Positions 16,064-24,869 of a stretch of DNA of 64,000 bases are shown piece by piece. The stretch is from NCBI GenBank assembly GCA_021405325.1, contig QWII01000007.1, positions 62,001-126,000 on the forward strand, written 5' to 3'. This DNA comes from Caldilinea sp. CFX5 (GTDB lineage: Bacteria > Chloroflexota > Anaerolineae > Caldilineales > Caldilineaceae). Position 1 is the first letter of the stretch, and each line of letters begins with the position of its first letter. Position numbers and translations under genes: made by a program. The notes under the pieces are model-generated. The model searched no databases. It was not told where the DNA came from and worked only from the letters and a program-made list of their open reading frames with translations.

Positions 16064-16123
16064 TTAGACAAATTTGGCGATCCCTTGGGTGATGGCGGTG
16101 ATAATCGGATTAGCGATGTTTGT
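16064..16123 (-). pseudogene. Remnant of a third Flp pilin gene (3' end only)
   Basis: On the minus strand this reads IANPIITAITQGIAKFV and a stop, matching the last residues of Flp copy 2 (IANQIITAITQWIAKFV). The 3' flank (CCAAGCAAGTTGCTGG) is also identical to that of copy 2. The N-terminal two thirds of the gene are missing. About 50 bases further upstream the pilin-type promoter repeat persists (16171-16223). Confidence 0.85.
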
Positions 16124-16170
16124 TATTCGTTGGCATCACTTGCGTTATGGTACATTGCTTGCTTGTTTTG

Positions 16171-16223
16171 ATGATACCACGAATGTTATAAGCAAACCGC
16201 CGACTTTGTAACAGAGTTGCAAC
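16171..16223 (-). promoter_or_regulatory. Third copy of the pilin-type promoter with heptamer repeats
   Basis: TATCAT (-10, 16171-16176) and the heptamers TTGTAAC (16206-16212) and TTGCAAC (16217-16223) have the same spacing as in the two pilin promoters. With its own pilin deleted, it now faces the TadG-like gene at 15920 and the Hint toxin behind it. Confidence 0.6.
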
Positions 16224-16311
16224 AATTGTCGCGCCGTTGCCTGCTGATCACCTGACTGCTATTTACCAGCCCAGCGCCGAACCAACGCCATTTCCCAGGT
16301 ATAGTCTCATC

Positions 16312-16698
16312 TTATGGGCAACGCTCCTTGCGCATGGTCGCGCTAAAGCGCACATCCGGCATCCACTCATTGACCAGCTTAAAAATGTCGATGACCGGAA
16401 TTTTATTGGTCACGATCACTGTCACCGGGTCACCATCCTGCGCATTTGTAATCGGTGTGTAGGCGGACGGGACGGAACGATCAACCGCCAGGCGCGCCAG
16501 ACCGGCATTCCCTTCACACACCGCCAGCGCACGTGCCCCTTCGCGCGCGGCATTGGCTGTAATAATAAAGGTGTGGCCGGCCAAAAAAAATTGCCAGCCA
16601 ATCAGGATAATCGTCGCCAACCAGGGCAAAACGCCGATAAATTCAATCAGTTGTGAGCCATCTTCTTCGGCGAAGATTTTCATGGTCTGCTTGATCAC
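16312..16698 (-). CDS. tadE: TadE-like prepilin
   Basis: The 128-residue protein starts at GTG 16698, the only in-frame start with a fair ribosome site (GGAAGG). A later ATG at 16683 would still keep the signal. The prepilin motif is clear: Gly14 then Glu19 at +5, 'EDGSQLIEFIGVLPW', followed by a hydrophobic helix and the TadE hallmark 'NAAREGARALAVC'. TadE pseudopilins are processed by the same peptidase as Flp and are needed for pilus assembly. It lies between flp copy 2 and the pilin remnant. Confidence 0.88.
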   Translation of the reverse strand: MIKQTMKIFAEEDGSQLIEFIGVLPWLATIILIGWQFFLAGHTFIITANAAREGARALAVCEGNAGLARLAVDRSVPSAYTPITNAQDGDPVTVIVTNKIPVIDIFKLVNEWMPDVRFSATMRKERCP

Positions 16699-16746
16699 GA
16701 TTCACCTTCCACTTGTTACGACAGAGATTCGGGTAATGTTTCGGCT

Positions 16747-16804
16747 GCAGGGGCAATCCCTTGCGGTTGCCCCAGACCGGGCAACCGCAAGGGATTGCCC
16801 CTAC
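16747..16804. repeat. Palindromic intergenic repeat (24-bp arms)
   Basis: Arms 16747-16770 and 16781-16804 match at 23 of 24 positions with a 10-base loop. The core GGGGCAATCCCTTGCGG is related to the element at 22037-22089. It lies between tadE and flp copy 2. Confidence 0.85.
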
Positions 16805-16890
16805 AGTCAAAGATCTTTTCCTGAACATCTATAGATGCGCTAGAGCAAAATCATTCTGCTTGCATCTCATTGACCAAGCAAGTTGCTGGT

Positions 16891-17106
16891 TTAGACAAAT
16901 TTGGCGATCCATTGGGTGATGGCGGTGATAATCTGGTTGGCGATGGTGGTGCCGCCGGTGTTGAAGATCGGCTCGGCGGCGAGCAAGAGAATCAAGATTA
17001 CGGCAACCATGGCGATCCACTCAATGGCCTCGGCGCCTTCTTCTTCGCGGAGCGCAGCCAGTTGGTTGTAGACGTTGACAGAAAGAGCGGTCATCAGCTT
17101 GTTCAT
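16891..17106 (-). CDS. flp: Flp/Fap-type Tad pilin, copy 2
   Basis: The 71-residue prepilin has the same layout as copy 1: Gly24 | 'AEAIE' with Glu29 at +5, hydrophobic helix and C-terminal IAKFV. The ATG at 17106 is preceded by AAGGAGA; the longer upstream frame has no ribosome site and is non-coding. The near identity of coding sequence, leader and promoter with copy 1 shows a recent duplication of a promoter-pilin unit. It is probably the major pilus subunit together with copy 1. Confidence 0.93.
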   Translation of the reverse strand: MNKLMTALSVNVYNQLAALREEEGAEAIEWIAMVAVILILLLAAEPIFNTGGTTIANQIITAITQWIAKFV

Positions 17107-17172
17107 TTTGGTCTCCTTGCGGTGAAAATTGTTGTTTACTCTGTTGTTTTGTTGTACTGCTTGGATGGCTTT

Positions 17173-17225
17173 ATTGTAGCATGAATTTTCACGCCGGATC
17201 GCCGACTTTGTAACAGAGTTGTAAC
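17173..17225 (-). promoter_or_regulatory. flp copy-2 promoter with TTGTAAC direct repeats
   Basis: TACAAT -10 at 17173-17178 (minus strand) and heptamers TTGTAAC at 17208-17214 and 17219-17225, with the same spacing as the copy-1 promoter. The sequence between 17173 and 17225 is nearly identical to that of copy 1. Confidence 0.65.
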
Positions 17226-17307
17226 AATATGGATGCGGACACAGGTTGCGCGGCTTCGTCTTCGCTACGTCCATCATCTACCCACGTAAGGCCATACCAA
17301 GAAAATA

Positions 17308-17350
17308 ATCATACGTGACAGCGTGATACGTGCTGCGTGTTGCGTGACCT
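17308..17350. repeat. Heptamer tandem repeat (CGTGNNN units)
   Basis: About five imperfect 7-base units of the CGTG type. Just beyond, at about 17400-17435, are two copies of a 15-base unit (AACCTACACCTGCGT-like). The gap 17226-17447 has no gene. Confidence 0.6.
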
Positions 17351-17447
17351 GTGCAACGGATTTATTTCCTGGATTGGCCTAACCTGTATCCACGTCCTTC
17401 CCCTGCAACCTACACCTGCGTAACCTACATCCGCGTCTGTCACCGCT

Positions 17448-18380
17448 TCAATTCCCCGCCAGAATCTCTGAGAACAAGCTGAAATCTTGGGACACACTAA
17501 AGGCGACAATGGCCAGAAAGAGCAGAAAGATCGACGGCATAAGACAGCCCGTCATGGCGCAGGTGATGCGGGGAGCGGCTTCGGAGCCGGCGGACTTGGC
17601 CCGTTGCAGCCGTCGTTCGCGCATGGTCTCGGCTTGGGCTTCCAATGTTTCACTGACAGGGACACCCAAGCTTTGCCCTTGTAAGAGCGCACCGATAATG
17701 GTCTGAATCTCATCCGAATTGTTGCGCCAGATCAACTCCTGGTAGGCGTTCTGGCGTGGCATCCCCAGTTGCATCTCTTGTAAAAAGGTTTTGAACTCTT
17801 CGGCCAGGGGCCCACTGATATTTTGGGCGGCATAGGTGATCGCCCGATCAATGCTCAAACCGGCTGCTACTGACGTACTGATGAGATCGACCGCATCGGG
17901 CAGGGTGAGTGTAATCTCTTTCTGCCGTTTCTTCCCTTCCTGGTCGAGCAGATAAATCGGGAGGTAGATCCCGCCGGCGCCCAGCACTACGGCCAGGATC
18001 AACGCCAGGGCATTGCTATCGCGATAGAGGCCAACCAGAAAGCCGAGCAGCGCCATCACCAGGAGATAGAGGATCTGCTCACCCCGAAACTCGGCTGCGG
18101 TCATCTTGCCCAGCTTGCCGGCCCAGGCCAGTCGTTGTTCAAAGTTGAGCGGTTGGGGAATCCAGGTCGCATCCCCGGCTAGTTCTGTGGTCCAGCGTTT
18201 GGCGCGATCAACCAACTTGGGCCGCGCCGCACTCTTTGGGCTTTTGCCCGCCGGCTCATCCTTCGGCCCACGTGCGGCCTGCAACGGATCAAACGCTTGC
18301 ACCTGTTTCCGCAACGCATAGCCATAGAAGACCATAAAAATGCCAACGCCCAGCCCCAAAGCTAATATGGTTGCGATCAT
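17448..18380 (-). CDS. tadC: TadC-like inner-membrane platform protein
   Basis: This 310-residue type II secretion F-domain protein forms, with TadB, the membrane platform on which the TadA ATPase acts. It has an N-terminal helix (1-22), a Lys-rich stretch, two helices near 125-165, the T2SSF block 'LTLPDAVDLISTSVAAGLSIDRAITYAAQ', and C-terminal helices ending 'FLLFLAIVAFSVSQDF'. The ATG has AAGGA upstream. It follows tadB after an 86-base gap that holds a palindromic repeat. Confidence 0.88.
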   Translation of the reverse strand: MIATILALGLGVGIFMVFYGYALRKQVQAFDPLQAARGPKDEPAGKSPKSAARPKLVDRAKRWTTELAGDATWIPQPLNFEQRLAWAGKLGKMTAAEFRGEQILYLLVMALLGFLVGLYRDSNALALILAVVLGAGGIYLPIYLLDQEGKKRQKEITLTLPDAVDLISTSVAAGLSIDRAITYAAQNISGPLAEEFKTFLQEMQLGMPRQNAYQELIWRNNSDEIQTIIGALLQGQSLGVPVSETLEAQAETMRERRLQRAKSAGSEAAPRITCAMTGCLMPSIFLLFLAIVAFSVSQDFSLFSEILAGN

Positions 18381-18422
18381 GAATCAACTGTCCTTCGTAG
18401 ATTGGCCGTAGCTCTTAAGCCC

Positions 18423-18453
18423 GCTCCTCGCCAGTCACGGACTGGCGAGGAGC
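18423..18453. repeat. Palindrome with core CCAGTC-NNN-GACTGG
   Basis: Arms 18423-18436 and 18440-18453 are perfect 14-bp inverted repeats with a 3-base loop, between tadB and tadC. A variant occurs at 41656-41688 and a related core at 35395-35407. Confidence 0.8.
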
Positions 18454-18466
18454 TTAGGTGGTATGA

Positions 18467-19438
18467 TTAGACCTTGACATCGCCAATGCGACGAATGATC
18501 AAGAATGCGATGAATTGTGGAATTAAATAGACCAGAATGAAAAAGATCAATCCCGGCGGTGTGCTAATAAAGTCGGTGACCATGCCTGGCGAGATGCGAT
18601 TGAGCGCCACCAGCACGGTAATGGGTAACACAATAACAATCAGACTGGTCTGGCGCGCTTCTGCTGTAATCGCGTCAATCTCATGGCGCACGCGCCGCCG
18701 CGCCCGCAGGGCGTTGGCAATGGTCGAGAGGGTGGCAATCAGGTCGCCGCCGGCGCGGCGTTGCACCAGCAGTGACACGATCAAGATGCGCATCTCTTCG
18801 CCCGGATGGCGCTGCATGAAATTGCGTAATGCCTGATCAATCGGTTCGCCCAAGTCTATCTGTTGGCGCAACTGGCGAAATTCACGGTTGGCCGGCCGCG
18901 GCAATTTTTCTTCCACCTCGATCAAGGCAAAGTAAAGCGATTGGCCGGCGCGCAAACTATTGCTGATCAATTGACCGATGTCCGGCGTCTGTGCTTGTAA
19001 AGCCCGCTCGTAGGCATCTCTGCGATTGGTAAGAAAGAACCAGACCGTAAAGGTGGTGGCAATGATACTCAACGCCAGATTTGGGCCAAAGGGCAACCCC
19101 AGCAGCAGCACCAACGCCAGCATAAAAACCACCAGCAAACCGAAGGCCATTGCAAGCAGTAGCAACACGCTCCACTCTAGATCGGCATCCTTGATACTCA
19201 CCTTGAGCAATTCGCCCAACCGCGTTTTCGCCAACTGTTCTTCGCTTTCGCGCAGCAGACGATGCCAGCGATTCTCGCGGACAAAGAGTTCGCCTTCACT
19301 ACGCAAGCGTTCTCCCACCTTTTGCTGCATTTGGTAGGATTGGAGAAAGTATAGCAAGCCATAAACCAGAATATAGGTGGCGACCCCCGCCAGGATCACA
19401 GAAAGAAATTGACAAACTCCAAGATTCGCTGCACACAT
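18467..19438 (-). CDS. tadB: TadB-like inner-membrane platform protein
   Basis: 323 residues with an N-terminal membrane helix, a charged cytoplasmic region, paired helices around 90-130, the T2SSF motif 'DIGQLISNSLRAGQSLYFALIEVEEKLP', the run 'VQRRAGGDLIATLSTIANALRARRR', and C-terminal helices. It pairs with TadC and couples ATP hydrolysis to pilus growth. Order TadA, TadB, TadC in transcription direction is the usual Tad order. The start at 19438 has no good ribosome site; a start a few codons in is possible. Confidence 0.88.
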   Translation of the reverse strand: MCAANLGVCQFLSVILAGVATYILVYGLLYFLQSYQMQQKVGERLRSEGELFVRENRWHRLLRESEEQLAKTRLGELLKVSIKDADLEWSVLLLLAMAFGLLVVFMLALVLLLGLPFGPNLALSIIATTFTVWFFLTNRRDAYERALQAQTPDIGQLISNSLRAGQSLYFALIEVEEKLPRPANREFRQLRQQIDLGEPIDQALRNFMQRHPGEEMRILIVSLLVQRRAGGDLIATLSTIANALRARRRVRHEIDAITAEARQTSLIVIVLPITVLVALNRISPGMVTDFISTPPGLIFFILVYLIPQFIAFLIIRRIGDVKV

Positions 19439-19576
19439 GATAGCACTCGCTTATCAACAAGAATCGTATCTATTCAGGTTAGGTGCAGAAACCAGGTTTT
19501 TCTTTGGCAAGTGACCGTACTCATCGGTGAAAAACCTGGTTTCTGGCTGAATCGTTACCAAGAATCTATGCTGCTC

Positions 19577-22018
19577 TTAAATGCTAATGGACTCCACCCG
19601 CACCCCACGTGCCGCCATTCGTCCAAGGCAAAGCGGCCTGGCCTGCACACAACGATGGTTATCTTCACCATCGCCAGGCTTTCCCAGGTGAACAGAGCCA
19701 TGCATGTAAATAGGTTCCAGCCGCACGTGATCACGTTCCTCTTTGACAACCTCGATGACCTGCGTAATCCGCCGCAGACCATCGGGCAGGCGATTGGCCT
19801 GAATAATAATATCCAGCGCACCGACAATTTGCGCCTTCACCGTATGCGAGGGGAGCTGATTCCCGGCCCACGAAACCATGGTTTCGAGCCGGTAAAGCGC
19901 ATCCTGCGGTGTATTGGCATGAATTGTCGTCATCGACCCTTCGTGGCCGGTGTTCATGGCCTGCAACATGTCGAGCGCTTCGGCCCCGCGCACTTCACCG
20001 ACGATGATGCGGTCGGGGCGCATGCGCAAGGCGTTGACCACCAGGTCGCGGATGGTCACTTGCCCTTCGCCAAATTCATCGGCGGCGCGGGCCTCCAGAC
20101 GCAGCCAGTGATCATGTTGAATCTGTAACTCGGCGACATCTTCAATGGTAATGATGCGTTCATCGTGGCGGCGGCGATCTTCCAGACTGTGCGCCTGGGC
20201 AATAAAGCTAGAGAGGGCATTGAGCAGCGTTGTCTTGCCGCTGCCCGTACCGCCGGAGATGAGAATGTTGAATTTGGCCTGTACGCAACTGCGCAGAAAG
20301 TCCATCATGCCTTGGGTCATACTGCGTCCCTCGACCAGATCGAGCGGCATCAACGGCTCTTTGGGAAAGCGGCGAATGGTGACAACCGGGCCATTTTGTG
20401 AAACCGGCGGAATCACCACATTGACGCGACTGCCGTCGGGCAGGCGGGCATCGACGGTGGGGTGGCGGGCGTCGAGCCGTTTGCCCAGCGGGGCGATGAT
20501 GCTGTTGATGGCGCTCAAAAGGTGCGCCTCGCTCTGGAAAAAGAGATTGACCGGCATAATGCCCTGGTTGCGCCGTTCGACGCGCGTATCATCCAGCCCG
20601 TTGATCATAATTTCGGTGATGGTGTCATCACGCAACAGATCGCCAAAGCGCGATTGAAAATGGCTGGGAATAAAAATGTCTTTGGTGAGATTGCGAATGC
20701 CCTTGGTTTTGAGCATCTCCCACTTGCTGGGGGGGACGCCGGTGGCGTCAAAGCGGCCCCGTACATGTCCATTGGTTGGATCAGTTTCAAAGACATCAAA
20801 GCGGAAGAGATCTTTGACAATGATTTCGCCCCGGCGCATCTCCTGCACCTCGCTAATGGCCGAAACCTTGCGCCCATTGGGAAAACGCACCACCTGCACA
20901 ATAATATCGATGGCGCTGACAATCTGTTCACGGATGGCGCTGAGGGGCAAGGCCGACGCCCCCTCCGCCCACATCACCATTGTCTCCAGACGACGTAGGG
21001 CATCTTCCGGTGTATTGGCATGGAGGGTGGTCATCGAGCCTTCGTGACCGGTGTTCATGGCCTGTAACATGTCGAGCGCTTCGGCCCCGCGCACCTCACC
21101 GACGATAATGCGGTCGGGGCGCATTCGCAACGCATTGCGCACCAGGTCGCGAATGGTCACTTGACCGGCGCCTTGCATGTTGGGCGGACGCGTTTCGGCG
21201 CGCACCACATGGGGATGTTGTTGGTGGAATTTCAACTCGGCGGAATCTTCGACGGTAATCACGCGCTCTTCTTTGCCGATCCAGCCGGCCAGGGCATTGA
21301 GCAGCGTGGTCTTGCCGGCGCCGGTGCCACCGGCCACCAGAATGCTGAGGCGCGCCCGTACACACGCTTCCAAAAATTGCACCATGGGTTCGGTCAATGT
21401 CTCTAGGCGGATCAGGTCTTCGGGTTGGAGCGGATTACGCTGGAATTTGCGGATGGTGAGAATCGAGCCGTCCAGGCTGAGCGGCGGAATCATGACATTG
21501 ACGCGACTGCCATCCTCTAACCGGGCATCGACCATGGGGCTGGCTTCATCAATGCGCCGGCCCACCCGTGAAACAATGCGGTCGACGATGTTGCGCAGGT
21601 GGTCATCATCCTGGAATTTGACATCAAAATCCTGGAGCAAGCGTCCCCCGCGCTCCACATAAATGACATGCGGGCCGTTGACCATAATTTCCGTAATGGT
21701 CGGGTCGGCCACCAATGGGGCCAACGGGCCATAGCCTAACGCTTCGTTGAGAATATAATTGACAATTTGATTGTACTGACCGATTGGCAAGCGATCCGGG
21801 CTGGCGCGCACCAACTCGTTCAAACGGTTTTCAATGCGCGTTCGCCGCACCGATGGCTCCATCCGGATAAATTCTTCGAGATTGACGCTCTGTAAGAACT
21901 TTTCCTGCCAATATTTTGCCAGATCAGCCGTCTGCTGATCCATGAGCTTGCTTTGCGGCTGTCCATTTTGGGCAATCGCCGGCGCCAATGATGACCACTT
22001 CTGATTCTGATTGCTCAT
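19577..22018 (-). CDS. tadA: Tandem TadA/CpaF secretion ATPase (two ATPase units fused)
   Basis: The protein has 813 residues, about twice the usual CpaF length. The first unit (about 1-455) is complete: N-terminal helical region, Walker A '[11 protein letters not shown]' near residue 230, '[20 protein letters not shown]' near 306 and a C-terminal tail. The second unit (about 456-813) begins directly at '[17 protein letters not shown]', lacks the N-terminal helical region, and has its own Walker A '[11 protein letters not shown]' near 589 and the same Walker B/His-box block. Both look catalytically intact. The ATG at 22018 has GAGG upstream. The last 45 residues look unlike a normal CpaF end. 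It powers pilus assembly with TadB/C. Such a fusion could form a hexamer from three chains. Confidence 0.9.
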   Translation of the reverse strand: MSNQNQKWSSLAPAIAQNGQPQSKLMDQQTADLAKYWQEKFLQSVNLEEFIRMEPSVRRTRIENRLNELVRASPDRLPIGQYNQIVNYILNEALGYGPLAPLVADPTITEIMVNGPHVIYVERGGRLLQDFDVKFQDDDHLRNIVDRIVSRVGRRIDEASPMVDARLEDGSRVNVMIPPLSLDGSILTIRKFQRNPLQPEDLIRLETLTEPMVQFLEACVRARLSILVAGGTGAGKTTLLNALAGWIGKEERVITVEDSAELKFHQQHPHVVRAETRPPNMQGAGQVTIRDLVRNALRMRPDRIIVGEVRGAEALDMLQAMNTGHEGSMTTLHANTPEDALRRLETMVMWAEGASALPLSAIREQIVSAIDIIVQVVRFPNGRKVSAISEVQEMRRGEIIVKDLFRFDVFETDPTNGHVRGRFDATGVPPSKWEMLKTKGIRNLTKDIFIPSHFQSRFGDLLRDDTITEIMINGLDDTRVERRNQGIMPVNLFFQSEAHLLSAINSIIAPLGKRLDARHPTVDARLPDGSRVNVVIPPVSQNGPVVTIRRFPKEPLMPLDLVEGRSMTQGMMDFLRSCVQAKFNILISGGTGSGKTTLLNALSSFIAQAHSLEDRRRHDERIITIEDVAELQIQHDHWLRLEARAADEFGEGQVTIRDLVVNALRMRPDRIIVGEVRGAEALDMLQAMNTGHEGSMTTIHANTPQDALYRLETMVSWAGNQLPSHTVKAQIVGALDIIIQANRLPDGLRRITQVIEVVKEERDHVRLEPIYMHGSVHLGKPGDGEDNHRCVQARPLCLGRMAARGVRVESISI

Positions 22019-22036
22019 CCGCTACCTCAATCCCTA

Positions 22037-22089
22037 TAGGGGCATCCGCTTGCCGGCGCCTCTGGGGCGACCGCAAGCGGACGCCCCTA
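22037..22089. repeat. Palindromic intergenic repeat
   Basis: Arms 22037-22053 and 22073-22089 match at 16 of 17 positions (TAGGGGCATCCGCTTGC type). Same family as 16747-16804; sits just upstream of the tadA start. Confidence 0.8.
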
Positions 22090-22141
22090 CAAGGCAATTA
22101 CCGGTTTACGTAACCTTCTTGATAACCAACTATCTACCCAA

Positions 22142-22600
22142 TTACCCAATCCCTAAAATAGATTGCATAAGAAAAAAGCCGAAACCAACAGCCAGGTAAG
22201 GGCCAAAGGGAATGGCGGTCTGCCAACTGAGACGTTTGCCGACAAGAAGCGGGATGACCACCACCAACGCGACGAGAAAGGCCAGGGTCAAGGCCAAGAT
22301 GGCCGTTTGCGGCCCCACCAGCACCCCGCCCAATGCCGCCAATTTCACATCACCCATGCCCGCTTTCTTTGGCCCGGCAATCAGGCGCGGCACGAGCAAA
22401 ATCCCGCCGGCCAACAACCCGCCCCATATTGCCGTCGGCCATTGCCCCGCCAGCAAAGTCACGACCAGCGAACCGGCCAGGCAAGGATAGGTGACGCGAT
22501 TGGGAATTTTGCGCGTCTGCCAGTCGATATAGGCGCAGTAGATAAAAGCGCCCAACCCAATGAGATACCAAAGCGTAAGTACAACATCCGGCATGAACAT
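22142..22600 (-). CDS. tadV: Prepilin peptidase, A24 family (TadV/CpaA)
   Basis: The 152-residue polytopic membrane protease cuts prepilins after Gly. The two catalytic aspartates are visible: 'YIDWQTRKIPNRVTYP' (first, near residue 26) and the GxGD motif in 'GMGDVKLAALGG' (near residue 83). The size matches small TadV-type enzymes without the methyltransferase domain. In this locus it has at least five candidate substrates with G|XXXXE signals: two Flp, TadE and the two pilin-toxins. Confidence 0.92.
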   Translation of the reverse strand: MFMPDVVLTLWYLIGLGAFIYCAYIDWQTRKIPNRVTYPCLAGSLVVTLLAGQWPTAIWGGLLAGGILLVPRLIAGPKKAGMGDVKLAALGGVLVGPQTAILALTLAFLVALVVVIPLLVGKRLSWQTAIPFGPYLAVGFGFFLMQSILGIG

Positions 22601-22615
22601 CGCTATATCACCTTG

Positions 22616-24088
22616 TCATCCTGTCACTTTCTCACGTTGCCATTCCGCCATCCCGTCCGTTTCCGGATCGCTGCCCGCCGGCAGGCGGATGATAAAGGTT
22701 GTTCCTGCCCCCACTTTGCTCTGGACATCCACCTGGCCGCGGTGGGCGCGCACAATGTCTTGAATAATTGCCAGACCTAACCCTTGATGGCTGTCGCGCC
22801 CTTGACCCGTGGAGAAGCGTTCGGCAAAGACATGGGGCAAGAGTTTTTCATCAATGCCAATGCCGTTGTCTTGAACCACCAGGGTGACCAACTGCGCTTC
22901 TTGGGTTAGACGAATTTCCAGCGCACTTGCCTTACCATGGCTCAGGGCATTGTCGATCAAGTTCCCGAGAATCTGCATCAGGCGTGTACGTTCAATCGGC
23001 ACATAATAGGGGCGCTCCGCTGTCGGGGTAAAGGTGAAACGAATGTTGCGTCCCTGCGTTTTGGCTTGATAATAGGCTAACATCTGCTCCATTACCACGG
23101 TCACATCAATACTGTACTCTGGCGGCGGCGGTAGATAATCGATGCGCCGGCTCATCAGGTACTTCAAATCTTCCAGCAGGCGGGTTACATGTTCAGCGCA
23201 GATATAGACCACATTCCAATCATTCTCTTCCAGCGTCTCCCCCTTTTGCCCCTGGTAGAGATCGGCGATCATGGCAATCGTTTTGAGCGGACTCAGAATG
23301 TCGTGCGAAATCCGGTCCAATAGGGTCATGCGCTGCTCTTCATAGCGCGCCAGACTGGCCTTCATCTCGCCAATCGAGTCGCCAAGCTGCCGAAACTCGC
23401 CATTCAGCTTGGTCGATAGCTCGGCGTCCCAGTGCGTTTGCGCAATACGATTGGTCAGGTTGAGCAAGGGTTGGAGATTGCGCCGGGTGTAGCTGCGCAA
23501 ATAAACGCCGCTGGCCAGGATCAGCGCCAACGTCACCAACATGCCGGAGGAGAAGCGGGTGAGAAACTGCGCGTAGATATTAGCTTCACCCTGTAAATTG
23601 AGCCGGATCGCCTGCCAACCCAGCGTCTGCCCCTCGTGGGCTATGTTCGTATAGAAGGTGGGCTGTGTTTGCTCGGCGCTGGCCAGCAATCCGACCTCGC
23701 TAAAATGGCGGCTCTCCAGGCGATGCGCGCTCCGCTCTGCCATCTGCGCCGGCCATGCCTCGCGACTGACCGCCGCAACCAACTGCCCCGCCTGATCATA
23801 GACTGCCACTTCACTCGTGGGCAACTCGGTGAAAAGGTGGGTTGCATAGGTTGCCAAGGCCTGCTGGTCAACCGCGTGGTTGGCAAAGACCCTTGCCGCA
23901 TCCAGTGTCGCCATTTCCAACAGTTGCAGCGCATGGCGTTCTTGAATGGTGAGCAGATCCGAACGCAGAAAATTATAAAAGATATTGTTGGTATAGAGTG
24001 CAGTGCCAACAAAGATCACGGTAAAGAGCAACGTGATGCGCACCGGTAAGAGATTGAGTTGTTGGCGTAAGTTCTGCAAGATTGCCAT
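22616..24088 (-). CDS. Membrane sensor histidine kinase
   Basis: 490 residues. A membrane helix at about 16-36, an extracytoplasmic sensor region (about 37-185) and a second helix ('LVTLALILASGVYL') are followed by a HAMP-like segment, then the DHp domain with phospho-acceptor His in 'SHDILSPLKT'. The catalytic domain has N box 'NLIDNALSHG', G1 'DNGIGIDE', F region and G2 'GLGLAI'. The start directly abuts the response-regulator stop, so the two are one unit. The signal is unknown. It is embedded in the Tad locus and its partner is a likely regulator of the pilin promoters. Confidence 0.92.
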   Translation of the reverse strand: MAILQNLRQQLNLLPVRITLLFTVIFVGTALYTNNIFYNFLRSDLLTIQERHALQLLEMATLDAARVFANHAVDQQALATYATHLFTELPTSEVAVYDQAGQLVAAVSREAWPAQMAERSAHRLESRHFSEVGLLASAEQTQPTFYTNIAHEGQTLGWQAIRLNLQGEANIYAQFLTRFSSGMLVTLALILASGVYLRSYTRRNLQPLLNLTNRIAQTHWDAELSTKLNGEFRQLGDSIGEMKASLARYEEQRMTLLDRISHDILSPLKTIAMIADLYQGQKGETLEENDWNVVYICAEHVTRLLEDLKYLMSRRIDYLPPPPEYSIDVTVVMEQMLAYYQAKTQGRNIRFTFTPTAERPYYVPIERTRLMQILGNLIDNALSHGKASALEIRLTQEAQLVTLVVQDNGIGIDEKLLPHVFAERFSTGQGRDSHQGLGLAIIQDIVRAHRGQVDVQSKVGAGTTFIIRLPAGSDPETDGMAEWQREKVTG

Positions 24089-24868
24089 TTAATTACTCAA
24101 GAAATAACCTTCGCCATGTTTGGCTTGAATCACATCATCGAGTCCGGCTTCGCTTAGTTTTTCACGCAGCCGTTTGACGCACATGTCAACCGCGCGCGTA
24201 TTGGTATAGCGATCAAAGCCCCACACCTCTTTCAGCAAGGTGGCGCGGCTCTGCACCAACCCTGGATGGCGCGCCAGCCATTGCAACACCTGATATTCAT
24301 TGGCGCTTAAATTCACCACCTGCTCCTTGACTGCGACCTCGTTGCGTTCGGTGTGAATTGTGAGATCGCCAATGCGCAGGCTGGTGGTCGCCGGCGCCGT
24401 CGGACGGTCGCGGCGTAGCAGCGCATTCAGGCGGGCCACCAGCAAGCGCGTGTCCATCTCTTTCTTGCTCAGGAAGAGATCGTTCTTGGTCATAAAATCA
24501 TCAGTGCCCGCCTCAAAGCCCGTTAGCTTGTCTTCCAGCGTATCTTTGCCGGTCAACATCATGATCGGGATGTGGATAAACTCTTCGGCGCGCAACACAT
24601 AGTCGCCTGTCCAGCCGCCGGTGCGCAAGAGCCGACAGACCTCAACGCCGTTGCGATTGGCGTTCAGGTCTACATCGAGCAGAATCGCATCGGGCCGCTG
24701 GACCCGCAGCCAACGCAAGGCATCATCGGGATGCTGGTGATAGACCGTCTGAAAGCCGGCGCGCTCCAGTCCCATGCGCAAGGCACGGGCCAGCAACGCA
24801 TCATCATCGACCAGTAAGAGCAGCGGACGCTGGTCAGGCGCCACTGCCGGGGAAGCTTTATTTGTCAT
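24089..24868 (-). CDS. OmpR-family response regulator
   Basis: 259 residues. The receiver domain has the acidic pair in 'LLVDDDALLARAL', the phospho-accepting Asp in 'DAILLDVDLN', Thr in 'MMLTGKDT' and Lys in 'DFMTKN'. An unusual insert of about 10-15 residues lies between the phospho-site and the Thr strand ('TGGWTGDYVLRAEEFIHI'). The C-terminal winged helix has 'LSANEYQVLQWLARHPG' and 'YTNTRAVDMCVKRLREKL'. OmpR/PhoB regulators bind direct repeats one helical turn apart, the arrangement found upstream of the pilin genes here. Confidence 0.93.
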   Translation of the reverse strand: MTNKASPAVAPDQRPLLLLVDDDALLARALRMGLERAGFQTVYHQHPDDALRWLRVQRPDAILLDVDLNANRNGVEVCRLLRTGGWTGDYVLRAEEFIHIPIMMLTGKDTLEDKLTGFEAGTDDFMTKNDLFLSKKEMDTRLLVARLNALLRRDRPTAPATTSLRIGDLTIHTERNEVAVKEQVVNLSANEYQVLQWLARHPGLVQSRATLLKEVWGFDRYTNTRAVDMCVKRLREKLSEAGLDDVIQAKHGEGYFLSN

Positions 24869-24869
24869 A

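Noticed and set aside
19577..19715. Frameshift at the end of the second TadA unit
   Set aside because: The last 45 residues look unlike CpaF, but no other frame restores a better match, so it is noted only as odd.
20145..20657. 170-codon plus-strand open frame inside the tandem tadA gene
   Set aside because: Antisense to conserved Walker motifs; Arg/Ser-rich composition typical of a shadow frame.
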